A DNA stretch of 64,000 nucleotides, taken from positions 11,796,139 to 11,860,138 of the forward strand of contig NC_064039.1 of the NCBI RefSeq assembly GCF_932526225.1, given 5' to 3'. The translations under genes were made by a program, and so were the position numbers. Within the stretch, counting starts at the first letter, position 1. Every line of letters starts with the position of its first letter. This document shows, piece by piece, positions 22,901 through 34,982 of this stretch. The stretch is from Nematostella vectensis (Eukaryota; Cnidaria; Anthozoa; Actiniaria; Edwardsiidae). The notes under the pieces are model-generated. The model saw only the letters and a program-made list of their open reading frames with translations. It was not told the origin of the DNA and searched no databases.

Positions 22901-25580
22901 ACAAAGGGGTATGATGTGTGACAAGGGGTGTTGGTTACAAAGGGGTTTGATGTGTGACAAGGGGTGCTGGTTACAAAGGGGTTTGATGTGTGACATGGGG
23001 TGTTGGTTACAAAGGGGTTTGATGTGTGACATGGGGTGTTGGTTACAAAGGGGTTTGATGTGTGACATGGGGTGTTGGTTACAAAGGGGTTTGATGTGTG
23101 ACACTGGGTGTTGGTTACAAAGGGGTTTGATGTGTGACACGGGGTATTAGTTACAAAGGGGTTTGATGTGTGACAAGGGGTGTTGGTTTCAAAGGGGTTT
23201 GATGTGTGACACTGGGTGTTGGTTATAAAGGAGTTTGGTGTGTGACATGGGGTGTTGGTTACAAAGGGGTTTGATGTGTGACAAGGGGTGTTGGTTACAA
23301 AGGGGTTTGATGTGTGACATGGGGTGTTGGTTACAAAGGGGTTTCATGTGTGACATGGGGTGCTGGTTACAAAGGGGTATGATGTGTAACATGGGGTGTT
23401 GGTTACAAAGGGGTTTGATGTGTGACATGGGGTGTTGGTTACAAAGGGGTTTGATGTGTGACATGGGGTGTTGGTTACAAAGGGGTTTAATGTGTGACAT
23501 GGGGTGTTGGTTACAAAGGGGTTTGATGTGTGACACTGGGTGTTGGTTACAAAGGGGTATGATGTGTGACGTGGGGTGTTGGTTACAAAGGGGTTTGATG
23601 TGTGACATGGGGTGTTGGTTACAAAGGGGTTTGATGTGTGACAAGGGGTGTTGGTTACAAAGGGGTATGGTGTGTGACACTGGGTGTTGGTTACAAAGGG
23701 GTTTGACGTGACATGGGGTGTTGGTTACAAAGGGGTTTGGTGTGTGACACTGGGTGTTGGTTACAAAGGGGTTTGATGTGTGACACAAGGTGTTGGTTAC
23801 AAAGGGGTTTGATGTGTGACATGGGGTGTTGGTTACAACGGGGTTTGATGTGTGACACGGGGTGTTGGTTACAAAGGGGTTTGATGTGTGACACTGGGTG
23901 TTGGTTACAAAAGGGTATGATGTGTGACATGGGGTGTTGATTACAAAGGGGTATGATGTGTGACACTGGGTGTTGGTTACAAAGGGGTTTGATGTGTGAC
24001 AAGGGGTGTTGGTTACAAAGGGGTTTGATGTGTGACATGGGGTGTTGGTTACAAAGGGGTTTGATGTGTGACAAGGGGTGTTGGTTACAAAGGGGTTTGG
24101 TGTGTGACATGGGGTGTTGGTTACAAAGGGGTTTGATGTGTGACAAGGGGTGTTGGTTACAAAGGGGTATGATGTGTGACATGGGGTGTTGGTTACAAAG
24201 GGGTTTGATGTGTGACATGGGGTGTTGGTTACAAAGGGGTTTGATGTGTGACACGGGGTGTTGGTTACAAAGGGGTTTGATGTGTGACATGGGGTGTTGG
24301 TTACAAAGGGGTTTGATGTGTGACATTGGGTGTTGGTTACAAAGGGGTTTGATGTGTGACATGGGGTGTTGGTTACAAAGGGGTTTGATGTGTGACACGG
24401 GGTGTTGGTTACAAAGGGGTTTGATGTGTGACACTGGGTGTTGGTTACAAAGGGGTTTGATGTGTGGCATGGGGTGTTGGTTACAAAGGAGTTTGGTGTG
24501 TGACATGGGGTGTTGGTTACAAAGGGGTTTGATGTGTGACATGGGGTGTTGGTTACAAAGGGGTTTAATGTGTGACATGGGGTGTTGGTTACAAAGGGGT
24601 TTGATGTGTGACACTGGGTGTTGGTTACAAAGGGGTATGATGTGTGACGTGGGGTGTTGGTTACAAAGGGGTTTGATGTGTGACATGGGGTGTTGGTTAC
24701 AAAGGGGTTTGATGTGTGACAAGGGGTGTTGGTTACAAAGGGGTATGGTGTGTGACACTGGGTGTTGGTTACAAAGGGGTTTGACGTGACATGGGGTGTT
24801 GGTTACAAAGGGGTTTGGTGTGTGACACTGGGTGTTGGTTACAAAGGGGTTTGATGTGTGACACGGGGTGTTGGTTACAAAGGGGTTTGATGTGTGACAT
24901 GGGGTGTTGGTTACAAAGGGGTTTGATGTGTGACACGGGGTGTTGGTTACAAAGGGGTTTGATGTGTGACATTGGGTGTTGGTTACAAAGGGGTTTGATG
25001 TGTGACAAGGGGTGTTGGTTACAAAGAGGTTTGATGTGTGACAAGGGGTGTTGGTTACAAAGGGGTTTGATGTGTGACATGGGGTGTTGGTTACAAAGGG
25101 GTATGATGTGTGACACTGGGTGTTGGTTACAAAGGGGTTTGATGTGTGACACTGGGTGTTGGTTACAAAGGGGTTTGATGTGTGACACGGGGTATTAGTT
25201 ACAAAGGGGTTTGATGTGTGACATGGGGTGTTGGTTACAAAGGGGTATGATGTGTGACATGGGGTGTTGGTTACAAAGGGGTTTGATGTGTGACATTGGG
25301 TGTTGGTTACAAAGGGGTATGATGTGTGACATGGGGTGTTGGTTACAAAGGGGTTTGATGTGTGACAAGGGGTGTTGGTTACAAAGGGTTTTAATGTGTG
25401 ACATGGGGTGTTGGTTACAAAGGGGTATGATGTGTGACACGGGGTATTGGTTACAAAGGGGTTTGACGTTATATGTGGGTTTTTTGTTACAAAGGCGTTT
25501 GACGTTATAGGTGGGGTTTTGGTTACAAAGGGTTTTGACGTTGTACGTGGGGTGTTGGTCACAAAGATATGTGTGACACG

Positions 25581-26640
25581 GTGGCTGCTAGCAATGTTTT
25601 GACGTCGGACATGGTGTGTATCGAAAAGGGTACTTCAGAAATGTTCTATCAATATAATTATTTTAAAATCATAATCTTCGATTTCCATATCAAGGATTTT
25701 ATGCTTTGATGCTGTTCACTTGTGAAAAAGCGCATGTCTTGTGATGCCCCTTGTGAGACCCCCCCCCCCCCTCGGCTTATCCCAATAATCCGTGTCTTGA
25801 ATACTTTTAAGTATAAGCTGTTAAAACAGCTTATCTCTGACGTTAAAAACAAAACACGTATACCGGACACTATTTCAAATCAATTAAAAAACGAAATAAA
25901 AAGCAATGAGCCGATTTCTTCTTGTTCAATAACACATATCAGATACTTTCTCACGCCCTTCTCTGCCATCTAACGCGAGTTTAGTTAACATCTTTTTTTG
26001 CGCGTGAACTGATTTTCTGCAATGTCCTTCACTTTCAAGTGCATATCAAAACACATCACGCATAGCAACATTTCGTGTCCCGAACCGAACAATATGACAT
26101 ATTTGAACAACATAGTGATGGCTTACGTAGATAGAGGCTTATCCTATGCATGCAGGCCAAGCAAACCGACATTTTATGCTCCCACTCAACGCCGAGTCAC
26201 ACAAAGCATCCAGTGACCAAGATATTTTCAATCAAATATCGCCAATAACGTATCAGTCTTTATGGCGAATCAGTTTCCTTGCGAATAAACCATTGCTTTT
26301 TTTAATGATAAACAATAACTAAACACTAACGAGGGACTAAAATCTAGGTTCCCACCTGAAGTGCATCTCCTCTACATTATGTAAGTATGTTATGTGCCCT
26401 TTAATGATTGATAACAGCTTCATGCTGCTCTCTGTTGCTTTCAAACAGAAGAAAGAACAAGACAACAGGCCTTTAAAAAAAAACCTCTATTTCTTACTTT
26501 TGCTAAATAACTGTGAAACAGCACTCATTTTCATCGGCTATTTTTCGGAAGTTTATGCGATATTTTCGATTAAATTTTGTCAATAAAATTCGACGTCACT
26601 GTGCCCCCGCGCACTAAACATAAACTGCGCACACTTATTA
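25581..26640. other. Non-coding, with a C-tract
   Basis: No recognisable gene. A run of 13 C at 25759-25771 interrupts an open frame of 83 codons whose second half (FKYKLLKQLISDVKNK onwards) is unassigned. Confidence 0.55.
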
Positions 26641-27231
26641 GATAGATATGATAGATAGATAGGTTTATTCAAAAACTTTGCAACCCGAAGGTTGAATTAC
26701 GTTATGTTACAATAGTCAAATACTTAAAAAATCTAAAAATCTAAAATATGAATCTAAAATTACAGGCTTGATCAAATCTATACTGCGTTGATTAAATATC
26801 TAGTCGTAAAATTTAGTGGAGGCATTGAACATTAAAAAACTTTTTGCAAAACGTTGCGTGTTGGCTTTGATGGCAAAGGCCCGCCTCTTCCTAATATTAA
26901 TTCTAGAGTTCTGCTGAGGGAGCAACCTATGTAGTTTGTGGTTTGGACTGGCCATGACTTCGCTAAAGAGTTTGTTTGTTGCGACCTCACGTCTTTCCTG
27001 TAGTGTTGTGATATTAGAGGCAATTAGTGCCTGTGCATAAGAGTCGTCTGGAAATATTATTCTAAGCGCACGCTTCTGACATGACTCCAAATCTGCTGCT
27101 AGGTACTTGGGCAAACTATTATGAAATAGCGCGCATGCGTACTCTGTACATGGTCTAATGCAAGTTAGATAAAATAGAATGAGCTCCTTTGGTTTTACAT
27201 TTGCGCGCTTAAGCTTGTCAAAAGGTTCTCA
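26641..27231 (-). mobile_element. 5'-truncated LINE 3' end, minus strand
   Basis: Read on the minus strand: a reverse transcriptase C-terminal fragment, a short 3'UTR, TGAATAAACC, then a (TATC)n tail (26641-26662 on plus). This is the usual structure of CR1-like LINE copies. The sequence does not resemble the LINE at 5.1 kb, so it is a different family. Confidence 0.85.
26800..27228 (-). pseudogene. LINE ORF2 C-terminal fragment
   Basis: 142 stop-free codons that start after an in-frame TGA at 27229-27231 and have no proper start. Recognisable blocks are PFDKLKRANV, LFYLTCIRPCTEYA, FHNSLPKYLAADLESCQKRA and LRIIFPDDSYAQAL, the familiar post-RT region of CR1/Jockey-like LINEs. The whole catalytic domain is missing. 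It ends at a TGA at 26800-26802. Confidence 0.88.
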
Positions 27232-27587
27232 ATTACTGTCGTTCTTCTAGCTTGCTCGGACAATTCCTTATTAGAACATTACATATATTATTTGTGAGTC
27301 CGCTTTTTGACGCCCTAGAACTGTATAACTCGAGATTTTTCGAACTTACAGGAATTCGTGTTAACTACTTCATCTTATAGAATAAGGCCAGACTCCAACG
27401 TTTTGGAATAACACAGGTTTCCCGTGCTCTATCCCCAGGATCAGGACCATTTAGGGAAACGGCAGCTATTGATTGAGATCGGACCGATTTTATGCTGACC
27501 AGACGAGACCAGTTTCTTTTAAAAAATATCAGAACTTTTAATTGTGTGTATACAGCTATTTCAAATAAGGTTGCCCTTGCGAATTAA
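27232..27587. other. Non-coding, nothing recognised
   Basis: No open frame or repeat of note. Some of it may be decayed LINE sequence upstream of the truncation point. Confidence 0.5.
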
Positions 27588-27746
27588 GTAGCGAATCTAG
27601 GGGGAGGGTTTAGGGGCTTTAACCCCCCCCCCCCCCCCTATGGGCTGCCAGAAACCTGTATGTAACAAAAAAATAATTACCCCCTCCCCCTTTGTCACTG
27701 AGCCAACCCCCCCCCCCCCTTTTAAGAAAAGCTCGATCCGCCCCTG
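27588..27746. mobile_element. Small hAT-like MITE with C-tracts
   Basis: The right end, read inward, is CAGGGGCGGATCGAGCTTTT; the left end GTAGCGAATCTAGGGGGAGG looks like a decayed form of the same terminus. The interior contains C-runs at 27623-27638 and 27707-27719. A target duplication is not clear. Assignment rests on the resemblance of the terminus to a common animal hAT-like end. Confidence 0.5.
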
Positions 27747-28589
27747 AAATCCATTTGTCGTAGCCCGCAGTGATTCATGGGTATTGTATAAATAGCTAAG
27801 TCCTGCTATCTGAAAGCCATTCTAATGTTTATAGCAACATGAAGAAGAATTCTATAACTTGTAAAGCCTGGATTTGTTTTTATTTACGATAATTTTCTTA
27901 TCTATTTCATACCCATAAAGCACTGTGCAACTTTATTTTAAATAGTTATGTAAGAGTAGGTGAAAAGGCGAAGGAATAACGACGCGTTAAGAAAATAATC
28001 CATATTTATTGGCTAACTCCATGTTAAAGTTTTTTTTTTACATTTCAGGTAAGAGACCAAAGAAGTTGAAATCAGTGGTACAGAAGAGCTACTACATGAA
28101 AAAATAATTACTGCCTTATAGGCCAAATGAAATGGGATATTATCGATATTACTAAATAGATAATATCTTTGTATTTATTTTAGATTTTTGTTGTTAACGA
28201 TTTTATTGTTCTTAACGATTATGGCGAAGAGCATGTTTTCCAGCCATTTTACTTATTTTTAGATTCCTTGAATCTTGAGAAATTACAAACACTAAATAGA
28301 GTTAGGGGTGATAAATTTAGCTCGTCTGATCGAGTAGTATACGTACGATAATTAGTAGTGGGAATCGTCTGTAGAAAGTCTAGACCAGTCGAAAGATAGA
28401 GATAAGAGGATCAACTCGACCTGCTCAATAGGTTGTGGTAGGAGAGTGTTCAAGCACGCTATGTGGTGATCAAGTGAACTGACGGGCTTTGGGACATTTT
28501 GTAATCCATTATATAGACAGTTATAATCAATGCAGTTGGTGTATATGATATTTTTATCTATGTAGGGTGTGAAAGGTACTCGGTCAGCT
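27747..28589. other. Non-coding flank of array 2
   Basis: AT-rich; no gene or repeat recognised. The last 30 bp resemble degraded array 2 units. Confidence 0.55.
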
Positions 28590-31500
28590 ACTCAGGTGTC
28601 TTTGGTAGTGATTCGTTCTTCTACCAACAGTAGTGGTTTATCTATCAAGGGTGTCTACGGTAGTGGTTTATCTATCAAGGGTGTCAACGGTAGTGGTTTA
28701 TCTATCTAGGGTGTCTACGGTAGTGGTTTATCTATCTAGGGTGTCTACGGTAGTGGTTTATCTATCAAGGGTGTCAACGGTAATGGTTTATCTATCTAGG
28801 GTGTCTACGGTAGTGGTTTATCTATCTAGGGTGTCTACGGTAGTGGTTTATCTATCTAGGGTGTCTACGGTAGTGGTTTATCTATCAAGGGTGTCAACGG
28901 TAATGGTTTATCTATCTAGGGTGTCTACGGTAGTGGTTTATCTATCTAGGGTGTCTACGGTAGTGGTTTATCTATCTAGGGTGTCTACGGTAGTGGTTTA
29001 TCTATCAAGGGTGTCTACGGTAGTGGTTTATCTATCAAGGGTGTCAACGGTAGTGGTTTATCTATCAAGGGTGTCAACGGTAGTGGTTTATCTATCAAGG
29101 GTGTCTACGGTAGTGGTTCTTCTACTAGGGTGTCTACGGTAGTGGTTTATCTATCTAGGGTGTCTACAGTAGTGGTTTATCTATCAAGGGTGTCTACAGT
29201 AGTGGTTCTTCTACTAGGGTGTCTACGGTAGTGGTTTATCTATCTAGGGTGTCTACGGTAGTTGTTTATCTATCTAGGGTGTCTACGGTAGTGGTTTATC
29301 TATCTAGGGTGTCTACAGTAGTGGTTCTTCTACTAGGGTGTCTACGGTAGTGGTTTATCTATCTAGGGTGTCTACGGTAGTGGTTTATCTATCTAGGGTG
29401 TCTACTGTAGTGGTTTATCTATCTAGGGTGTCTACGGTAGTGGTTTATCTATCTAGGGTGTCTACGGTAGTGGTTTATCTATCAAGGGTGTCTACGGTAG
29501 TGGTTTATCTACTTAGGGTGTCTACGGTAGTGGTTTATCTATCTAGGGTGTCTACGGTAGTGGTTTATCTATCAAGGGTGTCTACGGTAGTGGTTTATCT
29601 ATCAAGGGTGTCTACGGTAGTGGTTTATCTATCAAGGGTGTCAGCGGTAGTGGTTTATCTATCTAGGGTGTCTACGGTAGTGGTTTATCTATCAAGGGTG
29701 TCTACGGTAGTGGTTTATCTACTTAGGGTGTCTACGGTAGTGGTTTATCTATCTAGGGTGTCTACGGTAGTGGTTTATCTATCAAGGGTGTCTACGGTAG
29801 TGGTTTATCTACCTAGGGTGTCTACGGTAGTGGTTTATCTACCTAGGGTGTCTACGGTAGTGTTTTACCTATCTAGGGTGTCTACGGTAGCAGTTCTTCT
29901 ACTAGGGTGTCTACGGTAGTTGTTTATCTATCTAGGGTGTCTACGGTAGTTGTTTATCTATCAAGGGTGTCTACGGTAGTGGTTTATCTATCTAGGGTGT
30001 CTACGGTAGTGGTTCTTCTACTAGGGTGTCTACGGTAGTGGTTTATCTATCAAGGGTGTCTACGGTAGTGGTTTATCTATCTAGGGTGTCTACGGTAGTG
30101 GTTTATCTATCTAGGGTGTCTACGGTAGTTGTTTATCTATCTAGGGTGTCTACGGTAGTTGTTTATCTATCAAGGGTGTCTACGGTAGTGGTTTATCTAT
30201 CTAGGGTGTCTACGGTAGTGGTTCTTCTACTAGGGTGTCTACGGTAGTGGTTTATCTATCAAGGGTGTCTACGGTAGTGGTTTATCTATCAAGGGTGTCT
30301 ACGGTAGTGGTTTATCTATCTAGGGTGTCTACGGTAGTGGTTTATCTATCTAGTGTGTCTACGGTAGTTGTTTATCTATCTAGGGTGTCTACGGTAGTGG
30401 TTCTTCTATCTAGGGTGTCTACGGTAGCAGTTCTTCTATCTAGGGTGTCTACGGTAGTGGTTTATCTATCTAGGGTGTCTACGGTAGTGGTTTATCTATC
30501 TAGGGTGTCTACGGTAGTGGTTTATCTATCAAGGGTGTCTACGGTAGTGGTTTATCTATCAAGGGTGTCTATGGTAGTGGTTTATCTATCAAGGGTGTCT
30601 ACGGTAGTGGTTTATCTATCTAGGGTGTCTACGGTAGTGGTTTATCTATCTAGGGTGTCTACGGTAGTGGTTTATCTATCTAGGGTGTCTACGGTAGTTG
30701 TTTATCTATCTAGGGTGTCTACGGTAGTGGTTTATCTATCTAGGGTGTCTACGGTAGTGGTTTATCTATCTAGGGTGTCTACGGTAGTGGTTTATCTATC
30801 AAGGGTGTCTACGGTAGTGGTTTATCTACCTAGGGTGTCTACAGTAGTGTTTTATCTATCTAGGGTGTCTACGGTAGTGGTTTATCTATCTAGGGTGTCT
30901 ACGGTAGTGGTTTATCCATCTAGGGTGTCTACGGTAGTGGTTTATCTATCAAGGGTGTCTACGGTAGTGGTTTATCTATCAAGGGTGTCTACGGTAGTGG
31001 TTTATCTATCTAGGGTGTCTACGGTAGTGGTTTATCTATCTAGGGTGTCTACGGTAGTGGTTTATCTTTCTAGGGTGTCTACGGTAGTGGTTCATCTATC
31101 TAGGGTGTCTACGGTAGCAGTTCTTCTATCTAGGGTGTCTACGGTAGCAGTTCTTCTATCAAGGGTGTCTACGGTAGTGGTTTATCTATCAAGGGTGTCT
31201 ACGGTAGTGGTTTATCTATCAAGGGTGTCTACGGTAGTGGTTTATCTATCTAGGGTGTCTACGGTAGTGGTTTATCTATCTAGGGTGTCTACGGTAGCAG
31301 TTCTTCTATCTAGGGTGTCTACGGTAGCAGTTCTTCTATCTAGGGTGTCTACGGTAGTGGTTTATCTATCAAGGGTGTCTACGGTAGTGGTTTATCTATC
31401 TAGGGTGTCTACGGTAGTGGTTTATCTATCAAGGGTGTCTGCGGTAGCAGTTCTTCTACTAGGGTGTCTACGGTAGTGGTTTATCTATCTAGGGTGTCTA

Positions 31501-31966
31501 CGGTAGCAGTTCTTCTACTAGGGTGTCTACGGTAGTGGTTTATCTATCTAGGGTGTCTACGGTAGTTGTTTATCTATCAAGGGTGTCTACGGTAGTGGTT
31601 TATCTATCTAGGGTGCCTACGGTAGTGGTTCTTCTACTAGGGTGTCTACGGTAGTGGTTTATCTATCTAGGGTGTCTACGGTAGTTGTTTATCTATCAAG
31701 GGTGTCTACGGTAGTGGTTTATCTATCAAGGGTGTCTACGGTAGTGGTTTATCTATCTAGGGTGTCTTCGGTAGTGGTTTATCTATCTAGGGTGTCTACG
31801 GTAGTGGTTTATCTATCTAGGGTGTCTACGGTAGTTGTTTATCTATCTAGGGTGTATACGGTAGTGTTTTATCTATCTAGGGTGTCTACGGTAGTGTTTT
31901 ATCTATCTAGGGTGTCTACGGTATTGGTTCATCTATCTTGCGTGTCTACGGTAGTGATTTATCTTA
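28590..31966 (+). repeat. Array 2: 3.4-kb minisatellite, 30-bp unit, about 112 units
   Basis: The unit is GGTGTCTACGGTAGTGGTTT plus ATCTATCTAG, with frequent ATCAAG variants. Sporadic 29-bp units (TTCTTCTACTAG) shift the frame. Only one plus frame is open, giving VSTVVVYLSR repeats in open frames of up to 413 codons. Rows 28741-28860 and 28861-28980 are identical, a four-unit higher-order duplication marked by CAACGGTAATGG. Units degrade at both ends. I see no evidence of translation. Confidence 0.96.
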
Positions 31967-31993
31967 TTATCTTCTCCTTAAGGTTGGTTATCA

Positions 31994-32103
31994 CTAGAAC
32001 GCAAGCGAAGCGCACGTTATTTTTCAATTCTTACTGGAACACAAGTGCAATCAAATAAAAAAGAATGCAGCTCAGCTTGCGATTGTTTGTGCTTGCGTAC
32101 TAG
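31994..32103. mobile_element. Possible short MITE abutting array 2
   Basis: CTAGAACGCAAGCG at the left is matched, inverted, by CTAGTACGCAAGCA at the right (12 of the first 13 bp). The 110-bp span has no coding. No clear target duplication. Confidence 0.35.
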
Positions 32104-34982
32104 AACAATTCGAGAACAATTCGACATCTTGGGATAGCAATTTGATTTACGTTTAGTCTTAAAGTTACTTTTAGTTTTGAGTTTAGTATTTAAGATACTA
32201 TTTAGCGTAAAGATCTTTGCTTTGTTTTTAAACTCTTTGATTTGAACTTGCCAACTAACACCAGGTGAACAATGCCTAAGATAATTACTCCAGGTTTCTT
32301 TTGTAAAAGATATCGAGGACCGATGTTATTTTGTGAATTCGAAGAACATTTGAAATTTAAAATGACTATGTGATACTTTACTGTCATCAAATTCTGGTTT
32401 CCCCCTAGAAAAAATCAATGATGTTAATGGGGTACTGGTACCTTTGAAGATCTTTTTTTGCCGATTTCTCTTTATGTCTATGATTATGTTTAGAATGTAC
32501 CACATTAAGATATCTTGAATATCCCAGGGCACCTCAATGTTTCCATAGACTTGTCTAATGCTGTTCTCCAAACTTTTTAAAGTGAATCCTACCGACAAGA
32601 AAAACTCCAAACAAGCTGCTGGCTTGGGGGCACTATGCCAGGGCAGGGTGTACATAGATTATTCCAAAAATACAGCCAAGCAAAAAGTAACACAATTTGA
32701 GTTAACAAAAATAGTTTTACGAATAAAAGGAGATAAAATAACTGAACAAGACAAAAAACTAAAGAAGTCAGAAATGTTAAAAAAAATAATTTGGCTCTAT
32801 TTCATTCACCACTCGGGGGTTGGATGGGGTTGATCGTCTTATCTTTTAGGGTATAAAATTCCCTCACTGCTATCCTTTATGTGGTGCATTCAATACTGCC
32901 AACCATTAGGGGTCACACGCTAATGGATCCGATCCTATCCAATAACAACTGAACCATTCTAAGAGATCGAGAGTAAAGACATGTGCTCGATGTGTGCTAA
33001 TGTTTTAAATGTTGGAGATAATAAAAATGACACCAATTTTGTTGTTAGAAACTATAATTCATTTTCAGTTCTTCGATTTCCCTTAATCTATGGTACCTCC
33101 ATTTGGCTCAAATTTGAATTGCCCTGAAGAAGTCTTATTAAAGACGAAAATTTGGCAGAGTCGAATTCCAGTTTTTGGTGTATTGTATTCATTCTTCTGG
33201 TTCACGAACACGATTATTTGGGCTTTTTGTATTTATTGGCTCAAATTTGGTGTATACTGGCTCCGCTGTCAGGCAGTGTCTGAAGTGTTCGCACTTGCAG
33301 ATAACCGAGTTCTTGAAAAAAGGGTAAGCTTATTTTAGATTTGATCTTGACTCATGATGAGAAATGCTTTCAGTCGATTCAGAATCAATATCGATCTATT
33401 GTTTGTTCCCATTGATATTTTAAGTGGTTTCCTAGCCTAAATGTTTTTGTCGGTGAACGGTCAAAGGATGGCAAATTATTTGTTGAGTGTTGCATTGTGT
33501 ATTAATGCTTTACTATTTTGTGATTGTTTCAAGTATCGCTCACGCATTAGTTGTTCATTGGGCGTGTGATTGAACCGAAAAAATTCCCAACCAAAATAAT
33601 GGGATTGCGCTTAGCTAAACAAACGATAAATGTCCTTGAAATTGGTATCACAAACGGATTTGGAACCCAAACAGAATTTGTGTTATGGTATGGCTAATCC
33701 GACGGCTATCCCGGAGCAAAGTTCATCTTAATTTCGAATGGGAACTAATTGGCCCTTGAGGCGTAGTGCCAATTCGCTTTACCTCCCGCACGCAATGGAC
33801 AATACTATAAGAAGGCAGGTAATACGCTCCACCTGACCCTTTGCAGCCTGCATAAACAAACGTATTTATCTGAGGTTGGACCTTAATTGAAAACCTTAGA
33901 CATAGCGACGACGTGAAGCCCCCCGGCACCAACTCGTTCGTTTTACGAAATCGAGCTTGCCTTCTCAGTTTTGTGTCTTGTAAAACCGATGCTCGAGTAA
34001 AGCCTAGAAGCACTTAATCTAATAGGCGGATAGTTTTTCAAGTGTGAGAAGTGATGATACTGCGCGAATTGGGTTTTCATTTAGCACCGGAAATAGGCAA
34101 TCACTTAAGAAAAAATTGCGTTGATTGGGTCTGGCTTTCATCACGGCATTTGCCTGAAAAATGTCAACGTTTGTTTCACCTTGATATTTCTTCCCTCCTG
34201 GGGCGCACGGGCTCAAGTTACCTTTCCCTATTAAAATGTTAAACACTAAAGTTAATAAAATACTTTTGAAGGGTATACACACAAAACAACTAAAGTTATT
34301 TTCCATTTGTTTTGCCTAGAGGCAAGGAAACGTCTTCAATCACACGGCTTAAGTTGAAGCTTATCAACTTTATCTAGGCCTTTTGGTCCTATACCGCTGT
34401 GCAATTAGCTATCCACTTAATATTCATATAATCGGACATATCACTAAGGAGAACATGGGTCGTACACTGTAGATGATAAAAGCTTAGCTCTTCATGACAT
34501 AAGAGTTAGTAAAATATGAACCCTCATTTTGTTCCTATTTCTTCATATTATTTTTATATAGATAAAAAGCCGGGCATCATGTGTTATGACAGCAATGCAA
34601 ATTACACTGATTAGCATACAAGAGTGAACTCAAGAGAATTTTAGTATTTTCTAGTTTTGCATTAACAGCACTACCTATATAATGTATAATGTTTAATCAC
34701 CAGCAAATATACAAAAAAATAGAGCATAATGCACAAGGCATACTGCATACTATCGTAGCTGGTTATTATGTTCCGTTTTTTGTGTGATTATTTTCTACGA
34801 TCTAAATGGGAGCGAGCTAACCTTTTGTGCAGAGAAAAAATTTGCTTGATAGCTTTGATATATTAATTGTTAGACCCTCTACAGAATTTTTTAACCCTAG
34901 GTGTTTTATCACACATGTTGAAGTAGTAGGGAAAGTGTATGCTTCTTCTCGGAACACCAGGCTTCTTAAAAAAAAACACTGT
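32104..34982. other. Non-coding stretch, no firm gene
   Basis: A minus-strand open frame at 32326-32655 (109 codons) and a GC-richer one at 33723-34013 (96 codons) were inspected; neither shows a domain I know. The second contains a plausible acceptor-exon-donor arrangement (TTTGTTTATGCAG, then GGGAG|GTAAAG) on the minus strand. A plus-strand segment ending AAAAAAGG|GTAAGC at about 33323 also looks exon-like. None is strong enough to call. A hairpin motif near 33124 is described in the findings. Confidence 0.45.

Larger units (their letters stand above)
6977..25580 (+). repeat. Array 1: 18.6-kb minisatellite, 36-bp unit, about 516 units
   Basis: The unit is G-rich on the plus strand: GTTTGATGTGTGACATGGGG followed by TGTTGGTTACAAAGGG. 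Variation is concentrated at a few sites: ACATGG / ACACTG / ACAAGG / ACACGG / ACGTGG / ACATTG; GTTTG versus GTATG; AAGGGG versus AAGGAG; and short 34- or 35-bp units reading TTTGACGTGACATGG or TTTGAGTGTGACATGG. Three of the six frames are stop-free, giving open frames of up to 834 codons on the minus strand (MSHIKPLCNQHP repeats) and 475 on the plus (MCDMGCWLQRGL repeats). Because both strands are open and the variants do not respect either reading, I call it non-coding. The last units (25440-25580) are degenerate. Confidence 0.97.

Noticed and set aside
6927-25562. Open frames of up to 834 codons with MSHIKPLCNQHP or MCDMGCWLQRGL repeats
   Set aside because: Both strands are open at once because the 36-bp unit has no stop in three frames. 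Variants and 34-bp units shift or alter both readings without any coding constraint, and there are no flanking gene signals.
4988-25580. CRISPR array
   Set aside because: Units are contiguous with no unique spacers, and the context is an animal genome with introns and LINEs.
28633-32058. Repetitive VSTVVVYLSR proteins of up to 413 codons
   Set aside because: One stop-free frame of a 30-bp unit. 29-bp units break the frame many times without compensation.
34350-34400. U2 snRNA-like string (TCTAGGCCTTTTGGTCC)
   Set aside because: Only a short resemblance to the U2 5' region. The following sequence does not match and no structure supports it.
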